Positions 1-10,747 of a stretch of DNA of 64,000 bases are shown here, piece by piece. A program made the position numbers and the translations under genes. Under the pieces are notes generated by a model that was given only the letters and a program-made list of their open reading frames with translations, was not told the DNA's origin and did no database searches. Positions within the stretch are counted from its first letter, which is position 1. Each line of letters starts with the position of its first letter. The DNA is taken from contig JAAEAF010001970.1 in NCBI GenBank assembly GCA_011037195.1, forward strand, positions 1-64,000, in the 5' to 3' direction. This stretch comes from Triatoma infestans. Its lineage: Eukaryota > Arthropoda > Insecta > Hemiptera > Reduviidae.

Positions 1-185
1 GCCAAAACGTAAAAAAAACAACTAGTAAAGTGGTACTTCCGGTTGAGGAATTTTGACAGATAATGCACCGTCAGATCCCATGGTGATACCTAATATCAAC
101 TTTCAACTTTCTACGGTTTTTCGTTTTTGAGCTATGCTGTTCACATACATACACACAAAGACACTAGGAGTAAGCGAAAGTAAAA
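1..185 (+). repeat. R-family repeat, 3' end
   Basis: This is the terminal part of the dispersed R family. It has the module text 'ggtacttccggttgag', then 'cgtttttgagctatgctgtt', and ends in a slightly changed form of the family terminus (gtaagagaaagtaaaa) near 170-185. The left part of the copy lies outside the window. It matches the right end of the full copy at 12651-13694 over most of its length. Confidence 0.75.
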
Positions 186-302
186 ATACAAAACATTAAA
201 CCATTATTAATAGCTAAATATATTGATGACTTACTACTAATTGTTAAAAAGGATGAAAATGATATTTTATTTAACAAACAGCATGATAAAATAAAAATCA
301 CC

Positions 303-480
303 ATAATTTATTCGATATATTTAAATAAGTTTATTTTTGTGGAATCATGATATTTTATATACTTGTATTGTAACGCGGAACTCGCCTGACGGTCACTGTA
401 CCCTAGGCTTTATGATTCAATGAATATTATTTTTGTGCAATTTATGTATTTTGATCATGAATAAATAAATAAATAAATAA
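303..480 (+). mobile_element. LINE-like 3'-end insertion with AATA tail
   Basis: A 178-bp segment interrupts the PLE reading frame. The 12-bp string ATAAAAATCACC occurs just before it (291-302) and again just after (481-492), as expected for a target-site duplication. Part of the second copy could also be tail sequence. The insert ends in an (AATA)n run at about 462-482, typical of a 5'-truncated non-LTR retrotransposon. Its body, near 373-410, contains a less AT-rich stretch. I cannot name the family. Confidence 0.65.
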
Positions 481-654
481 ATAAAAATCACCAAAGAAAT
501 AGAATCCCAAAACACTATACCCAAATATTTAGACATAACTATAATTAAAAATAATAATAAAATATTCCCTAAATTATATATAAAAAAAAATCTAATTTGT
601 GTTTAAGTTTCTTTTTGAATCACGCTAAACATGTAAGTCTTAAATCAGCGCTCG

Positions 655-1050
655 CTCTAGGGGCGGGCAATCAGGACAAATGTCAAAATTTAGGGGCGCC
701 ATTTTGGCTGAGTGAGAAAGATACTGATGTGTTAAATACTCAATTAATAAAAAATTTCACATATCGATTTTTTGATTGCTAAAAATTTACAATGCGTGGC
801 GTATTTATATTTTTTATGTCTAAAGGCTAAAGATATTTACAGTACTGTTGAAACATTAACGCAGAATTTGTAAAGGACGATGCTTGAACTTGTCTGAATA
901 TGCATATACTTCTCTGAACAGAATAGCATTAGCACGCGAGCAGAGCACTGCTTCAGCTTGTGTTTGAACATGCATAGTCTTGCTTAAAAATATATATACT
1001 TAAGGGGGCGACAATTTTTCTTTTTGTCCGGGGCGACATAACCGCTAGAG
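655..1050. mobile_element. possible degenerate hAT-like MITE
   Basis: A GC-richer segment interrupts the PLE remnant. Its edges are inverted: CTCTAG at 655-660 with GGACAAA near 674, against CTAGAG at 1045-1050 with TTTGTCC just inside. The GGGGCG strings near both ends recall hAT termini. The match is imperfect and I see no clear target duplication. Confidence 0.3.
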
Positions 1051-1366
1051 AAATACTGCAGAAAATTTATTAAGAAAAGGCATACAACTAAGAGATGAAA
1101 CATAACATAAGGAAACTAAAGAAAATGATAACTGACCTATTACATAATAATGCATCCCCCCAGAATTAATTAATAAATATTGGAAAAACGGATAAATATT
1201 AATAAAAAAAAAAGAAACAAGTAGTAAAAATAATCAAAATAATATAGGAAAGCAAATCTATACCACAAATAATGGCCCCAGACAATACTTCCAACACTTG
1301 AAACACGAAATCAAAATACTAATAAAAATGTAAATTGATTGAAAATGTGGCTGGGTCCGCATTGCT

Positions 1367-1932
1367 GGATAACATCCGGTATTTTATCCGTCGTAGCATC
1401 CATATTAGTTATTATAAAAATGTAAATTATTACCAATCATTATTTTATATGCCAAACATTACACAAAAAATGAAACACACATACAAAGAATCTGATATAA
1501 CTAATCTAAATATAACTTTCAAAACCATAAATAATAAAAAATTTCTTACCACTTCATGAAAATAAAATACCAACCCAAGAAAAACAAAATTTAATATACA
1601 GTATATTTTGTTCTTGTAATTTGTGTTATAGAGTACATACACAAAAAAACGTTGAAAAACAGAATAAACTCACACAAGTACACACTTAATCCGAATTGTA
1701 AAAGTAACACGGCACTGTCAAAACATCAAATTCTTTTTGATAAAAAAGACTATTTTAGATTATAAAAGCAGCCTAAAGAAAAGAAAAATATTAGAAGCCA
1801 CATCTATTTAAATATACATTACACATTTATCTAAATCTAGAAAAAGCAATGAATGACAGAAACGAGGATACAAAAATCAAAAAATATACTGCTAGCTTAA
1901 ATACATATTGGATAAAATACCGGATGTTATCC
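1367..1932. repeat. 23-bp perfect inverted repeat, 566 bp apart end to end
   Basis: The 23-bp sequence starting GGATAACATCCGG at 1367-1389 recurs exactly in reverse complement at 1910-1932. Sequence inside the arms does not continue the symmetry. The left arm lies in a short segment (about 1340-1412) that is itself flanked by a repeated ATAAAAATGTAAATT, which suggests a small insertion with a duplicated target. Confidence 0.6.
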
Positions 1933-2613
1933 ATGTATAATGATGTATAATAAAATCATTTCAAAATAATACATGAAAAGACAACAATTATTAAATAAAT
2001 TTTCAAAGCTAACAGCAAAGCTAGGTTATAAAGCAACCACTACTATCTAATCCGCAACAATCGATCAACACACGATCAATACAACAATCAATATTTGTTG
2101 ATAATACAACAATCAATATTTAAAGTTATAAAAAAGCACCTAAAACAGGAAGGTTTAAAAACACAATATATTGTTCTAAAAAAATTATAAAAAAGAAGAA
2201 AAAAAATGATCAAAAACCTTATGAAATATTAAAAAAAAACATTATTCAACTTATAATAACCCCCACTTCAATAATAAAAATCTCATAAGGCATACTGGTT
2301 TACCTTCAGTCTACCAGCACAACAGGTTATCAAACGCGGATACCTATTTAAATTAATATTAATTTAAAAATATTAACATTTAAAAATAACATAAAGAAAT
2401 TTTAAAATAACTTAAATATATAAAAAAACAATTTTTCTCACTCCACAGGCCTTTAAAAAAAAAACAAAAATAGGATTTGTTCTAAAAACTCCATAGCACA
2501 CATGGCTCATCTTAACCTAGATATCATAAATGATGATCAACACTTTAATAAAATATTAGGACATTTATGCAAAAAAAAAAAAAGTAAAATTATTAGCAAA
2601 AGAGCTTATACAC
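1861..2613. other. AT-rich gap, no gene seen
   Basis: Very AT-rich sequence with many A-runs. A short open stretch beginning at 2502 (AHLNLDIIN...) runs into the hAT terminus and matches nothing I know. A few lines around 2230-2330 could be further PLE decay, but I cannot support that. Confidence 0.5.
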
Positions 2614-2790
2614 AAGGTGACCAACTATACGCATTTACTGAGTTTTGTACTCTTTTTTCGCAAACCGTACTCTTTTCAAATCCTGTACTCTGAAAGTACT
2701 CATTTGTATAATTTTATACTCATTTGTATTTCTAAAACATTTTTTTAGATTATTTTATTTCAATTTTATTAATTAAATATTTAAAATTAT

Positions 2791-3094
2791 TTTGACAGTG
2801 ATTTGAATTTCACGCGCGCATATTGCTTGCCGTTTCCGGCACGTCAGAGGACAGGGCAAACACCAGACACGAGTTTGACAGTGATTTGAATTTCGCGCGC
2901 ACATATGGCTGCCGTTTCCGGCACGTCAGAGGACAGGGCAAACACCAGACACGAGTTTGACAGTGATTTGAATTTCACGCGCGCATATTGCTTGCCGTTT
3001 CCGGCACGTCAGAGGACAGGGCAAACACCAGACCCGAGTTTGACAGTGATTTGAATTTCGCGCGCACATATGGCTGCCGTTTCCGGCACAATTG
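2791..3094 (+). repeat. 82/83-bp subterminal tandem repeat, A-B-A-B order
   Basis: Four units begin with TTTGACAGTGATTTGAATTT at 2791, 2874, 2956 and 3039. The last is partial and diverges after about 3090. Units 1 and 3 share 'cacgcgcgcatattgcttgc', while units 2 and 4 share 'cgcgcgcacatatggctgc', so a dimer of about 165 bp was duplicated. The block is inside the hAT element, upstream of the transposase, where subterminal transposase-binding repeats commonly lie. That role is inference. Confidence 0.85.
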
Positions 3095-3477
3095 AAAGGC
3101 CGTATTATGTACCTGGAGAGATAGATAGATACTACAGACCTCTTTTTCTAACAACGTCAAAATTACATTTGTGAAAAGAGATGGATATATCTATCTCTCC
3201 AATATTTGTGTACGTAATCCCCAGGCTGATCTTTGATGTGCAGTATGTACGGCATGCTTGACAGTCTTGACGCATGCGTAGTATGTACGGCAAAGTTTTA
3301 TGGGAATTCCCTTTCTGTTTAATTAATTTGAGGTTAGAGAAACCAACAATTTCGTACTTTTTTCCAAGTTAACAAGATTTGAGGGGTACAAAACAATAAT
3401 ATAAGATTATAATATTCATTTAAAATCAAAATAAAAAATATATTACTAATATAATTTTTAGATTATTAATCCAAATA

Positions 3478-5429
3478 TGAGCGATAACAAAAGAAGGAAA
3501 AATCGTTTAAACGAAAATTTAAAAAAAGAGTTTCCGTTCATTATAGTTAAAAATCGAAATGATGACTCCTTGGTTAAATGCAAATCTGCAATAGGGAATT
3601 TTCAATTGCAATTCATGGACGTAGTGCAATAACGGCACACATTGAAACTAAAGTACATAAAACGTCTCATGACACAGCAGCGTCAACATCCAAACTGACA
3701 TTTTTTAAAGGGAATACTTTTGGAACTAATGAAAAAAAATTGGCAGTTATGGAGGGTACTTTCGCTTTTCACACAATAATCCATAATCAAAGTTTTCGCA
3801 GCATGGACTGCACTAGTAAATTATTAAAAAAAATTTTGTGACGAAAAATTTTCTTGTGCGCGAACAAAATGTGAGTCTATCGTAACCAGCGTATTTAATG
3901 AATACTGCAAGAAAATGCTATCAGAAAATCTGGATTCTGTATCATATATATCTATTCTATCAGACGCATCGAATCACAATGAAATAAAACTTTATCCAAT
4001 TTTAGTAAGGTATTTCGATATTAAGAACGGTATTCAAATTAAGATTTTAAATTTGGAATCAATCGAAGGGGAAACATCAGACATTTTGTCTAATCACTTA
4101 TGTCGAGTTATAACAGACAACAATTTGAATAAGAAAATTTTGGCGCTCTCGGCTGATAACACAAATACTAATTTTGGAGGACGCACCCGTAAAGGTGTCA
4201 ATAATGTGTACACAAAATTACAAGATCTTCTGAAACGAAATATTTTGGGAATTGGTTGTAATGCTCACATTATATCAAATGCCATCAATACAGCATCAAG
4301 TTCAATGTCAATAGATGTGAAAGTAATTATTACAAATATATATTTATATTTCAGTCGGTTTACAGTACGGGTAGCAAGTTTGAAAGAATTTTGTGAAGAG
4401 GCTGGTGTTCAATACAAAAAACTGCTTGGTTATTCCAAAGTCAGATGGCTTGCTTTAACTCCAGCATTAGAACGCGTTTTGCAGTTATATGATCCACTAC
4501 GTTCATATTTTTTAAGCCTTGACAAATGTCCTACAATTTTGAAGAAATTCTTTCAAAACGATATGTCAGAACCTATGCTTTATTTTATTCACAGTCAGGC
4601 GTCGTTGTTTCATAAAATTACTCTACAAATTGAAGGAGATAAAATTTCAGTAGCAGAAGTTTGTATTATATTAAACGATTTCATACTGCAATGTAAATCA
4701 AGATTTAATGATGGATTTTTACCACTAATTCTAAAGAATAAACTGACCGTTTTGGAAGATTCCAATCCCGGAATAAAAAATGAATTTTTAAAAGAAGTTT
4801 TAAATTTTTATAAAATTTGCTATGAATATATCGAAGAATGGATAGTGAACTTTAGAGCATTAAATTGTTTCAAATGGACCCTTCTAAATAGTAAAATTGA
4901 ATGGAAAGAAGTTTCTTCAGCAGTCGAATTTGTAAAGAAGGAAGTAAAAGATATTGTTATTAATGACAATTTTCTCTTTGAAGAAATTCGAAGAGTAAAT
5001 TTATATTTAAACGAAGAAAAATTGAAGAAATGGAACGATGAGAAAATAGAACTTGACAAAAGATGGGTAGAAATCTTTCGGCATTTTAGAGTAGAACATA
5101 TCCCACATGAAAATTTAAAAGTTTTAATAGAAATTTCCTTATGTTGTCCAGGCACTAATGCTGCTGTTGAAAGGGTATTTTCACTAGGGAATGATTATTG
5201 GAGCAGTGAGAAGTCGCAACTTTCTGTAAAAACATTATCTGCCGTCTTAACAGTCAAATTTAATATGCATAATGAAAGTTGTTCGGATGTGGCTACATTA
5301 TTAGACGAACATCCTCATTTAGCAAAAAAATCCACTCCGAAGAAAAATATGTTTTTAAAAGAAAATAAAGTTTTTATCGTTTTTTCTTCTTTTGTCCCAC
5401 CTGTGGAACTTGCAGAGGACAACAAGTAG
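3478..5429 (+). pseudogene. hAT transposase, two frameshifts
   Basis: A start at 3478 (MSDNKRRKNR) leads to a zinc-finger region. The first cysteine is in this frame, but a one-base loss near 3586 moves the rest (ICNREF...TAHIETKVH) to the next frame, together giving a BED-like C-x2-C...H-x5-H pattern. A second shift occurs in the A-run near 3830-3838. The main part, 504 codons from 3915, includes LSADNTNTNFGG, GIGCNAHIISNAI, the KVRWLALTPALERV tryptophan motif, and the C-terminal dimerisation block at about residues 403-450 (CCPGTNAAVERVFS). These are standard hAT transposase features. The protein would bind the element ends and carry out cut-and-paste transposition. It is otherwise intact for about 500 residues, so the breaks look fairly recent. 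Confidence 0.88.
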
Positions 5430-5440
5430 TTGGTCACCTT

Positions 5441-6269
5441 ATATACAACACCGACAAGAAATAACCATTAACTTATTTTGCATTATAGGAATAATAACAA
5501 AACTTAATTGTGGTTAAAAATATATGAAGGTTGGTAATTTTATTTAAACAAAAACACCTTTTTGTAAATAAAAAGAACTTATTTATAATTTATCTACCAT
5601 GTAAAAATAGTGCAATTCTTTTCAAAATTGCAATCTAATCTGTAAAAATTATTAAAAAGTTATTATAATTAATACAATATATATCAATATATATATAGAT
5701 CTCTTGAAAATGACACATAAGGATGTCGAAACGTTGAGATGAGATATAAAAAAGATGTAAAAAAAATAAAAATAAAAATTTTAAGAAAATATTGGTGAAA
5801 ATCATTTTCACAAGTTTGAAATGAAAACAATACAACCATAAACTAAATTTAAACAAAGCCTGAAAAAAGAAGTACATAATTCTGTAGCAGTAAGTCTGGG
5901 GGGAGTAGCTCTTTAAACTTGTTCGCCTGCCTCTGGTCTGGGGTTTTAACCCACTATTCCTTCGATCCATGCTCTGCAGTGCCTCAGAAAGGTTCAGTCC
6001 AATGAAGGTTCCAATAGAATCCTTGCGGGTCAGGCAAACTGCAGCCTCATTGGTACCCTTATAACCCGAACCCCTAGGTACCGGAAGCTAGAAAAACCTT
6101 ATATTGGCTGTTCATTTCCATGCGTAAACCCAAATGGCCTCAATTAAGAAGATACAGGTTTGTTTTTTTTACAGGGGTTGTTATCGTTTAAGTTACATTA
6201 TGGATTATAAATTCCCATAAAGCACACATGTTGCCAATGAGTTTCCAGGATATAATTCTAAAAACTAAC
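5441..6269. other. gap between hAT element and receptor exon 3
   Basis: No recognised gene. The first 450 bp are AT-rich. From 5890 to 6110 the sequence is GC-richer, and on the minus strand it is open for about 110 codons (DRRNSGLKPQTRGRR...), which matches nothing I recognise. I looked on the minus strand for the missing last exon or exons of the odorant receptor and did not find a convincing one. Confidence 0.5.
5699..5740 (+). ncRNA. hammerhead-like stem-loop (weak)
   Basis: ATCTC (5699-5703) can pair with GAGAT (5736-5740). Inside is a hairpin GACA/TGTC (5712-5715 with 5724-5727) followed directly by GAAAC (5728-5732). Stem II followed by GAAA(C) is half of the hammerhead core. The CUGANGA half is not intact (TTGAAAAT is found instead), so this may be a decayed ribozyme or chance. 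A similar arrangement occurs at 37661-37685. Confidence 0.25.
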
Positions 6270-6374
6270 CGAATCAGTAATTAACTGTCCCATGATACAG
6301 TCCCCAGCAATGGCCAATATGAATACCAGTGCCAAACATCCAAAAGTTAGTACGGTACCTGGTTGGTTTGTTAC
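6270..6374 (-). CDS. odorant receptor exon 3 (TM6 region)
   Basis: A 105-bp exon of exactly 35 codons. The acceptor is ...TTTCAG ending at 6375 and the donor is GTTAGT starting at 6269. Both phases are 0, matching the phase-0 end of exon 2. It encodes a hydrophobic segment (LTFGCLALVFILAIAGD) and then CIMGQLITDS, which fits the region after TM6 in insect odorant receptors, where a C..G..(L/I)T..S pattern is typical. The next exon would carry TM7 and the C-terminus. I did not find it downstream, so it is outside the window, lost, or missed. Confidence 0.8.
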
Positions 6375-6521
6375 CTGAAACAGAAAGAGATAGTTTCAAT
6401 GAAAAGCAATAAGTTAGAGAAATTAATGTATTATGTTGACTGTTGTAATATTATATAAATATCAATAGAAATCACGTGTACATATTAAAAAAAATTAGCT
6501 TATGTGCTGATGCAAAAATAA

Positions 6522-6990
6522 AAATCTGGTGTGGAACACTCACGCTGGTAGTCGAATTTTTACTTGTATATATACCGAGCGGCCTTATGTAGAGCGCTCT
6601 AAGTCAAAGCCAACAAAGCTTGTGCACATTAATTAACCCAGACCTGCAATACTCCTCTAAAAATCAATTTTTTTGTTACCCGATTTTCTAAAAATTTCAA
6701 AATCTATCGATGCTTCTAATGTGTATTCATTAATATTAAGTAGGTGGTAAAAGCATATATTATATTGAAATGGTAGCTTTAGAGGAAAGCCAACCGTTGT
6801 AATTCCTCTCCTCCACCGATGGAAATTCCCAGTAATCAATTTTTATTGGAAAACTGTTACAAATAGCGGAGCTACAGAGATTGTGAACAGTTGCTGACAC
6901 TAAATGTGTGTGAAGTTGGAACGTTTTTTTTTTTCCCCAAGCAAGTTCTGAACTGAAAAGTCAGAGTTCTGAACTGATAAATTGAATTCC
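6522..6990 (+). repeat. R-family copy in receptor intron 2
   Basis: It starts with the family end (ctggtgtggaacactcacgc), followed by the 'cggccttatgtagagcgctc' segment and a truncated module. It lies in the intron between receptor exons 2 and 3, antisense to the gene. Confidence 0.7.
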
Positions 6991-7231
6991 AATATTAATC
7001 CACAACTTTCGGATAACCAGTTGTATTTATGCGATGATGGTAATTATACAGAATTATGAAGATTGTAGGCTTCCTGCATTTGTTTGTTTCAAGATGTTCT
7101 GATGTACGCACACATACATACAGACAGATTAATCGATAAAAGAAATTTGTTTATTCGTACTCAGAGGAATAAAAATAAAATGTTCCTATTTCCCGGGGGG
7201 GGGGGTAATCAATTACGAAAATTTAACACGC

Positions 7232-7302
7232 TTACACAGTTTACACTCCGGGCGCCAATTGACCATAGATGTAGACGCGCCTTAAATTAAAAAAAAAAAA
7301 TA
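7232..7302 (+). mobile_element. SINE 3'-end fragment with poly(A)
   Basis: The string gaccatagatgtagacgcgc followed by CTTAAATT and an A-run matches the 3' end of the SINE at 7889-8120, read on the other strand. Only the tail region is present. Confidence 0.65.
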
Positions 7303-7610
7303 GTCACAATATCATTCTCTACAAAGAGAGAACGGAAGCTATTTTCCCGTTTATTATTCCTTTCACTAATTTCTGTTTAATATTTATATTGCTACTATTA
7401 ATTATAGCAGATTTGTGCAATGTCATTGTAAATGCATTCAAACAACAGTAAATATTTTTATATTTAGTGCTGCTATATTTACTAAAACGTCATTTAAAAC
7501 ACATGCACTGACCATTAAACTGTATGCATTAATAAACATCACTTTATTGTGCCCCAATGAGATTGAATTTTTGCAATAAATAAATAGAAATACCGAAATT
7601 CCTTGCATAC

Positions 7611-7710
7611 CGAAGTGGCTACATATGATGTCATCGCGATTACCATACCAGAGCACATTAAGATTACTATAATTGAATATTTATAGGTTTCTGTTATTGC
7701 TCTAACAAGC
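7611..7710 (-). CDS. odorant receptor exon 2 (TM5 region)
   Basis: A 100-bp exon. The acceptor is a pyrimidine-rich TTTAATTTCAG ending at 7711 and the donor is GTATGC from 7610. The first base completes the arginine codon split by intron 1 (phase 2). Then 33 codons follow and the exon ends in phase 0. It encodes LVRAITETYKY and then a hydrophobic stretch (SIIVILMCSGMVIAMTSYVA). This continues the HHQLILR motif of exon 1 as expected for insect odorant receptors. Confidence 0.82.
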
Positions 7711-7888
7711 CTGAAATTAAATAAATAGTGTTTCATTAGTACTTATTTTTTAATACATGTATATCTACTTCTGTGGCTCTCACCAGAGATAAGTCTGACT
7801 TGGCTTTTTACCCTCGTAATGCTCTAAGAACAAAGCCATCTTAATATTTCAAAACCTTACAAAGCCACACTTAACCGTCTCCAAATGC

Positions 7889-8120
7889 TAGAATTTTTTT
7901 TTTTCAATTTAAGGCGCGTCAATATCTATGGTCATTAAAGCCCGGACAGTGCACTGCCGGTGCACAGTGTTCTTTCCTTGCAGACAACACTGCCCATCAC
8001 CGGACAATGAGCTGTAGAGGCTCCTAGGAAGAAAAAATCTAAGGGTTGCACAGCTGGACTCGAACCCGGGTCCGCCGCGTGGGAGTCCAGTACGCTAACC
8101 ACTTAGCTATACCCTTCTCT
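7889..8120 (-). mobile_element. tRNA-derived SINE, full copy
   Basis: Read on the minus strand, it starts with a tRNA-like head containing an A box (TATAGCTAAGTGGTTAGCG) and a B box (GGGTTCGAGTCC). The head is followed by a body (CTTCCTAGGAGCCTCTACAG ...) and a T-run that represents a poly(A) tail. Flanking AAATGCTAGAA (7883-7893) and AAATGCCTTAGAA (8122-8134) look like an imperfect target duplication. The anticodon stem does not pair well, so it is not a working tRNA. The body recurs at 41797-42035. Confidence 0.8.
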
Positions 8121-8134
8121 AAAATGCCTTAGAA

Positions 8135-9125
8135 CAGTGCTATACACAAACCAAATCAGATCTCAATTAACGATATCCAAGTCTGTTTAGCCATTTACCT
8201 CTGGTGAAAAGACATTATTAAATTTAAGGTGTAAAAGAATCATATAACTTCTTGTTCCCTTAATCACTACAATTTGAAAAGAATTCGGAATTTTTATTTA
8301 CATTTTAGTTGCCGTTAGTTCTAAAAAGATATTATATTATTCTTTTCAACTTTCTCTGATTGCTGTAAGAAAAAGTAATACGCAGAAATGCAAGATTGAA
8401 TTTGAGTCCGCCATTTTGTATTTGGCCGTTTATGCTAATGGCACAAAATAAAATTGATGTTATACACCCACAATAATTTTTCAAAGGAATTCTTAATATC
8501 CTATTAAAAAACTATTGACCACTTGATGACAGATAAACGATTTGCAAAATTTAAAACTACAATTAATTCTTGCATCCATTTGTAAAGGTCGAGAATTTTA
8601 AGGTATCTCGAAGATCTGAGATCTGAAAATTACGCAGACGAGAAGGTGGTAGCTTACAACCAAACCAACAAGACGTAAATCAACGTAGCAGTATTAAAAT
8701 CAAGATATCAAGAAAGGCAATGTTAAAGTTACTCAGTGTCGACGACGGGAGCAGCTGAAGGAAGGGACGGCAAAAATTATTAAAGGAATAAAACAAATTG
8801 AATATAGGAATTAAATTCGATATACTTTACATTTCGAAAATTTAGATACGTTATATGATATCTAATTACTGGTTCGAAAAAAAAATAAAATTTAAATTTA
8901 GATTTAGATTATAGGAAAAAAGGAAGTAAGTTTAATTTTGGAAGAAATGTCCGCAGCTCCAGTCTGAAGATTATATGACGCAAGATTTGTGTGATATAAG
9001 TCAACTTAGAACCAAGAAGATTTTTTTTTACAACGCCATTAGTTTGGTCTTTCGGCCATTCTCCTTCTGGCAGCCCAGTATAAATATGCATTATACACGA
9101 AAGTGGATTTCACAGATGATATTAC
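8135..9125. other. receptor intron 1, no recognised feature
   Basis: AT-rich intronic sequence. I saw no coding similarity, and no clear repeat apart from poly(A) runs near 8880. Confidence 0.4.
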
Positions 9126-9129
9126 ATCT

Positions 9130-9275
9130 TTTAGTTAGCTAAATGCTCTCTGTCATGTCTTCCCCACCGCAGAAAGGGCAAAGGGGGTGTCAACAATCCC
9201 TATACGGTGGCCCGTCAGCATATGGAAGCAGGCAACAGCAACCGAACGCAACTTACCGCTTGCTTTCACCAATCA
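9130..9275 (-). pseudogene. LINE C-terminal fragment (RNase H tail / CxxC)
   Basis: On the minus strand one frame gives FHMLTGHRIGIVDT and the neighbouring frame gives HPLCPFCGGEDMTES. Together they fit the 'TGH...CPxCG..E(D/S)' tail that follows RNase H in I/R1-like non-LTR retrotransposons. A frameshift separates them. It is a short relic inside receptor intron 1. Confidence 0.5.
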
Positions 9276-9904
9276 GAACCAGGAAGGTAGAGAACAGATT
9301 AACATGCAAGGAATGTAGGTGACCGTCTGCAAGAAGATTATGAACTAATTATTACTTAAATGAAACCAATAAATTAGAGAAAGAAAAAGCTTGGCATTTA
9401 GACTGTTCTAAATATACATCTTGGTATTATTAAAATTTGGATAAAATTACTTTAAGAGAATTAATAGTTTACTTGGTACTGGGTAGTATGTCAGTCAGCA
9501 AACAACACCAATAACTATTATGTATACTTTGCAGTATAGAAATGCAACTTAATAGATAATTGGCCTATTCTAGTTTATATCTTGGTCATATTAAAATTTG
9601 AACAAAATCACTTTAAACTACTAGTTTACTTGGAACTTCGTAGGTTTGTCAGTTCACAGAATAACTCTATTACAGCGTACAGATAGGTAACCGCATCTTA
9701 CTATTTATTCTTTTGTAGTAAATAGTATACATTGATCATATTAAAATTAGGACAGAGTGATCTAGTATTTCACTAAATTGTGTCCAAGTCTGTCTACAAT
9801 TTAAAATATGAGATGATTTTAAAATCAATGATGGTGCATTTTCCTCCAGTGGAAACAAAATTCCGTAAATTTGATCGCAAAACTTCCTTTTCCAGCGGTC
9901 AGAG

Positions 9905-10720
9905 AAACTGAGTGAAACACACACACACACGACTTTCTTTTAATCTAATTGAAACAATTTAATCAAGAAATTTTCTTTAAAATTGCAACATTACAATGTT
10001 TAGTTAGGCTGGCCATACAAATGGTGGTGGAGATTTTAATTGTAAGATCTGAGCGGCCTTGTGTGGGAGCGCACCTATATCAAAACCAACCGTTTGTGCA
10101 AATTAATTTTTTCAGAAAAAAAAATTCAAATAAAAGTGTGACGTTACTATCTATGCAGCAAACATACCAAGTTTGAAGATAATCAACGTAACCGTTTTCG
10201 AGAAAATTACAAAAAACCTACCGCACTTCTGATCAACCGATTTTCTTCAACTTTGGAATTCCATCAATCCTTCTAATGTGTATTAATATTAGGTAGGTTG
10301 ATAAAACCATATTATTATACTACTGTTCCCCCAAAACCCCCAAAAAATCCATTTTCTCGGGAAAAGTTTCAAATAAAAATAATAGATATTTGAGTGTGTA
10401 AATGCATTTTACAGAAAATCGTTGGGGCCATTTTCGAGATCACGAAAAGCTAAAAAAAAAACACATTCAGTAAAGTCGCACTTCTGATTGATGAATTTTG
10501 CCCCGAAATCTTAGTGTCTGATGCGGTGGTAGTGACTAAGCCGGAATACTAAATTTAAGCATTCTGCGACTTTTCGTTTTAGAGATATTATGTTGAAACG
10601 TATATACAGACCATTAGCTAAACATATTTTTTTCGTATTCAGAAGGGCCAAAAACATGTATTCCGGTGAAAAGCGAATATACAAAATCTCGCACGATCGC
10701 AATACTAAATACAAAACAAA
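9905..10720 (+). repeat. R-family copy adjoining receptor exon 1
   Basis: It begins with gtgaaacacacacac...cgactttc, continues through cggccttgtgtgggagcgca and two modules ending near 'gtctgatgcggtggtagtga', and ends with cacgatcgcaatact. It lies in intron 1 and stops about 25 bp before the exon 1 donor site, so almost the entire proximal intron is this repeat. Confidence 0.8.
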
Positions 10721-10747
10721 GTAATAATACATATGCTAGTTACCAAC

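Larger units (their letters stand above)
200..1860 (+). pseudogene. Penelope-like element remnant (RT to GIY-YIG)
   Basis: I read this as a decayed Penelope-like retroelement polyprotein. The RT catalytic box YIDDLLLIV is encoded at 219-245 and is followed by a segment ending in HDKIKIT. After an interrupting insertion the frame resumes at 481 with KITKEIE...IPKYLDI, the usual downstream RT text. A frameshift near 590 leads into LNHAKHVSLKSAL. Around 1430-1558, FYMPNITQKMKHTYKESDI resembles the linker before the nuclease. Around 1690-1850, TALSKHQILFDKKD resembles the end of a GIY-YIG region. Many stops and frameshifts make it non-functional. The order RT, linker, nuclease fits PLEs. Confidence is good for the RT box and lower for the right end. 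Confidence 0.6.
2614..5440 (+). mobile_element. hAT DNA transposon, nearly complete
   Basis: The 14-bp terminus AAGGTGACCAACTA (2614-2627) is present in exact reverse complement at 5427-5440. The 8 bp outside the ends (TTATACAC and ATATACAA) agree at six positions, consistent with an old 8-bp hAT target duplication. The 2.83-kb interior carries a tandem repeat near the left end, a BED-type zinc-finger remnant and a long transposase. The transposase stop codon TAG (5427-5429) is the first three bases of the right terminus, so there is no 3' UTR inside the element. It is probably immobile now because of two frameshifts. Confidence 0.85.

Noticed and set aside
7438..7656. Small protein overlapping receptor exon 2 in another frame
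   Set aside because: It crosses the exon 2 donor site and has no motif; it is a frame shadow.
8039..8118. Minus-strand tRNA gene
   Set aside because: A and B boxes are good, but the anticodon stem does not pair, and the sequence continues into a body shared with 41797-42035, so it is a SINE head.
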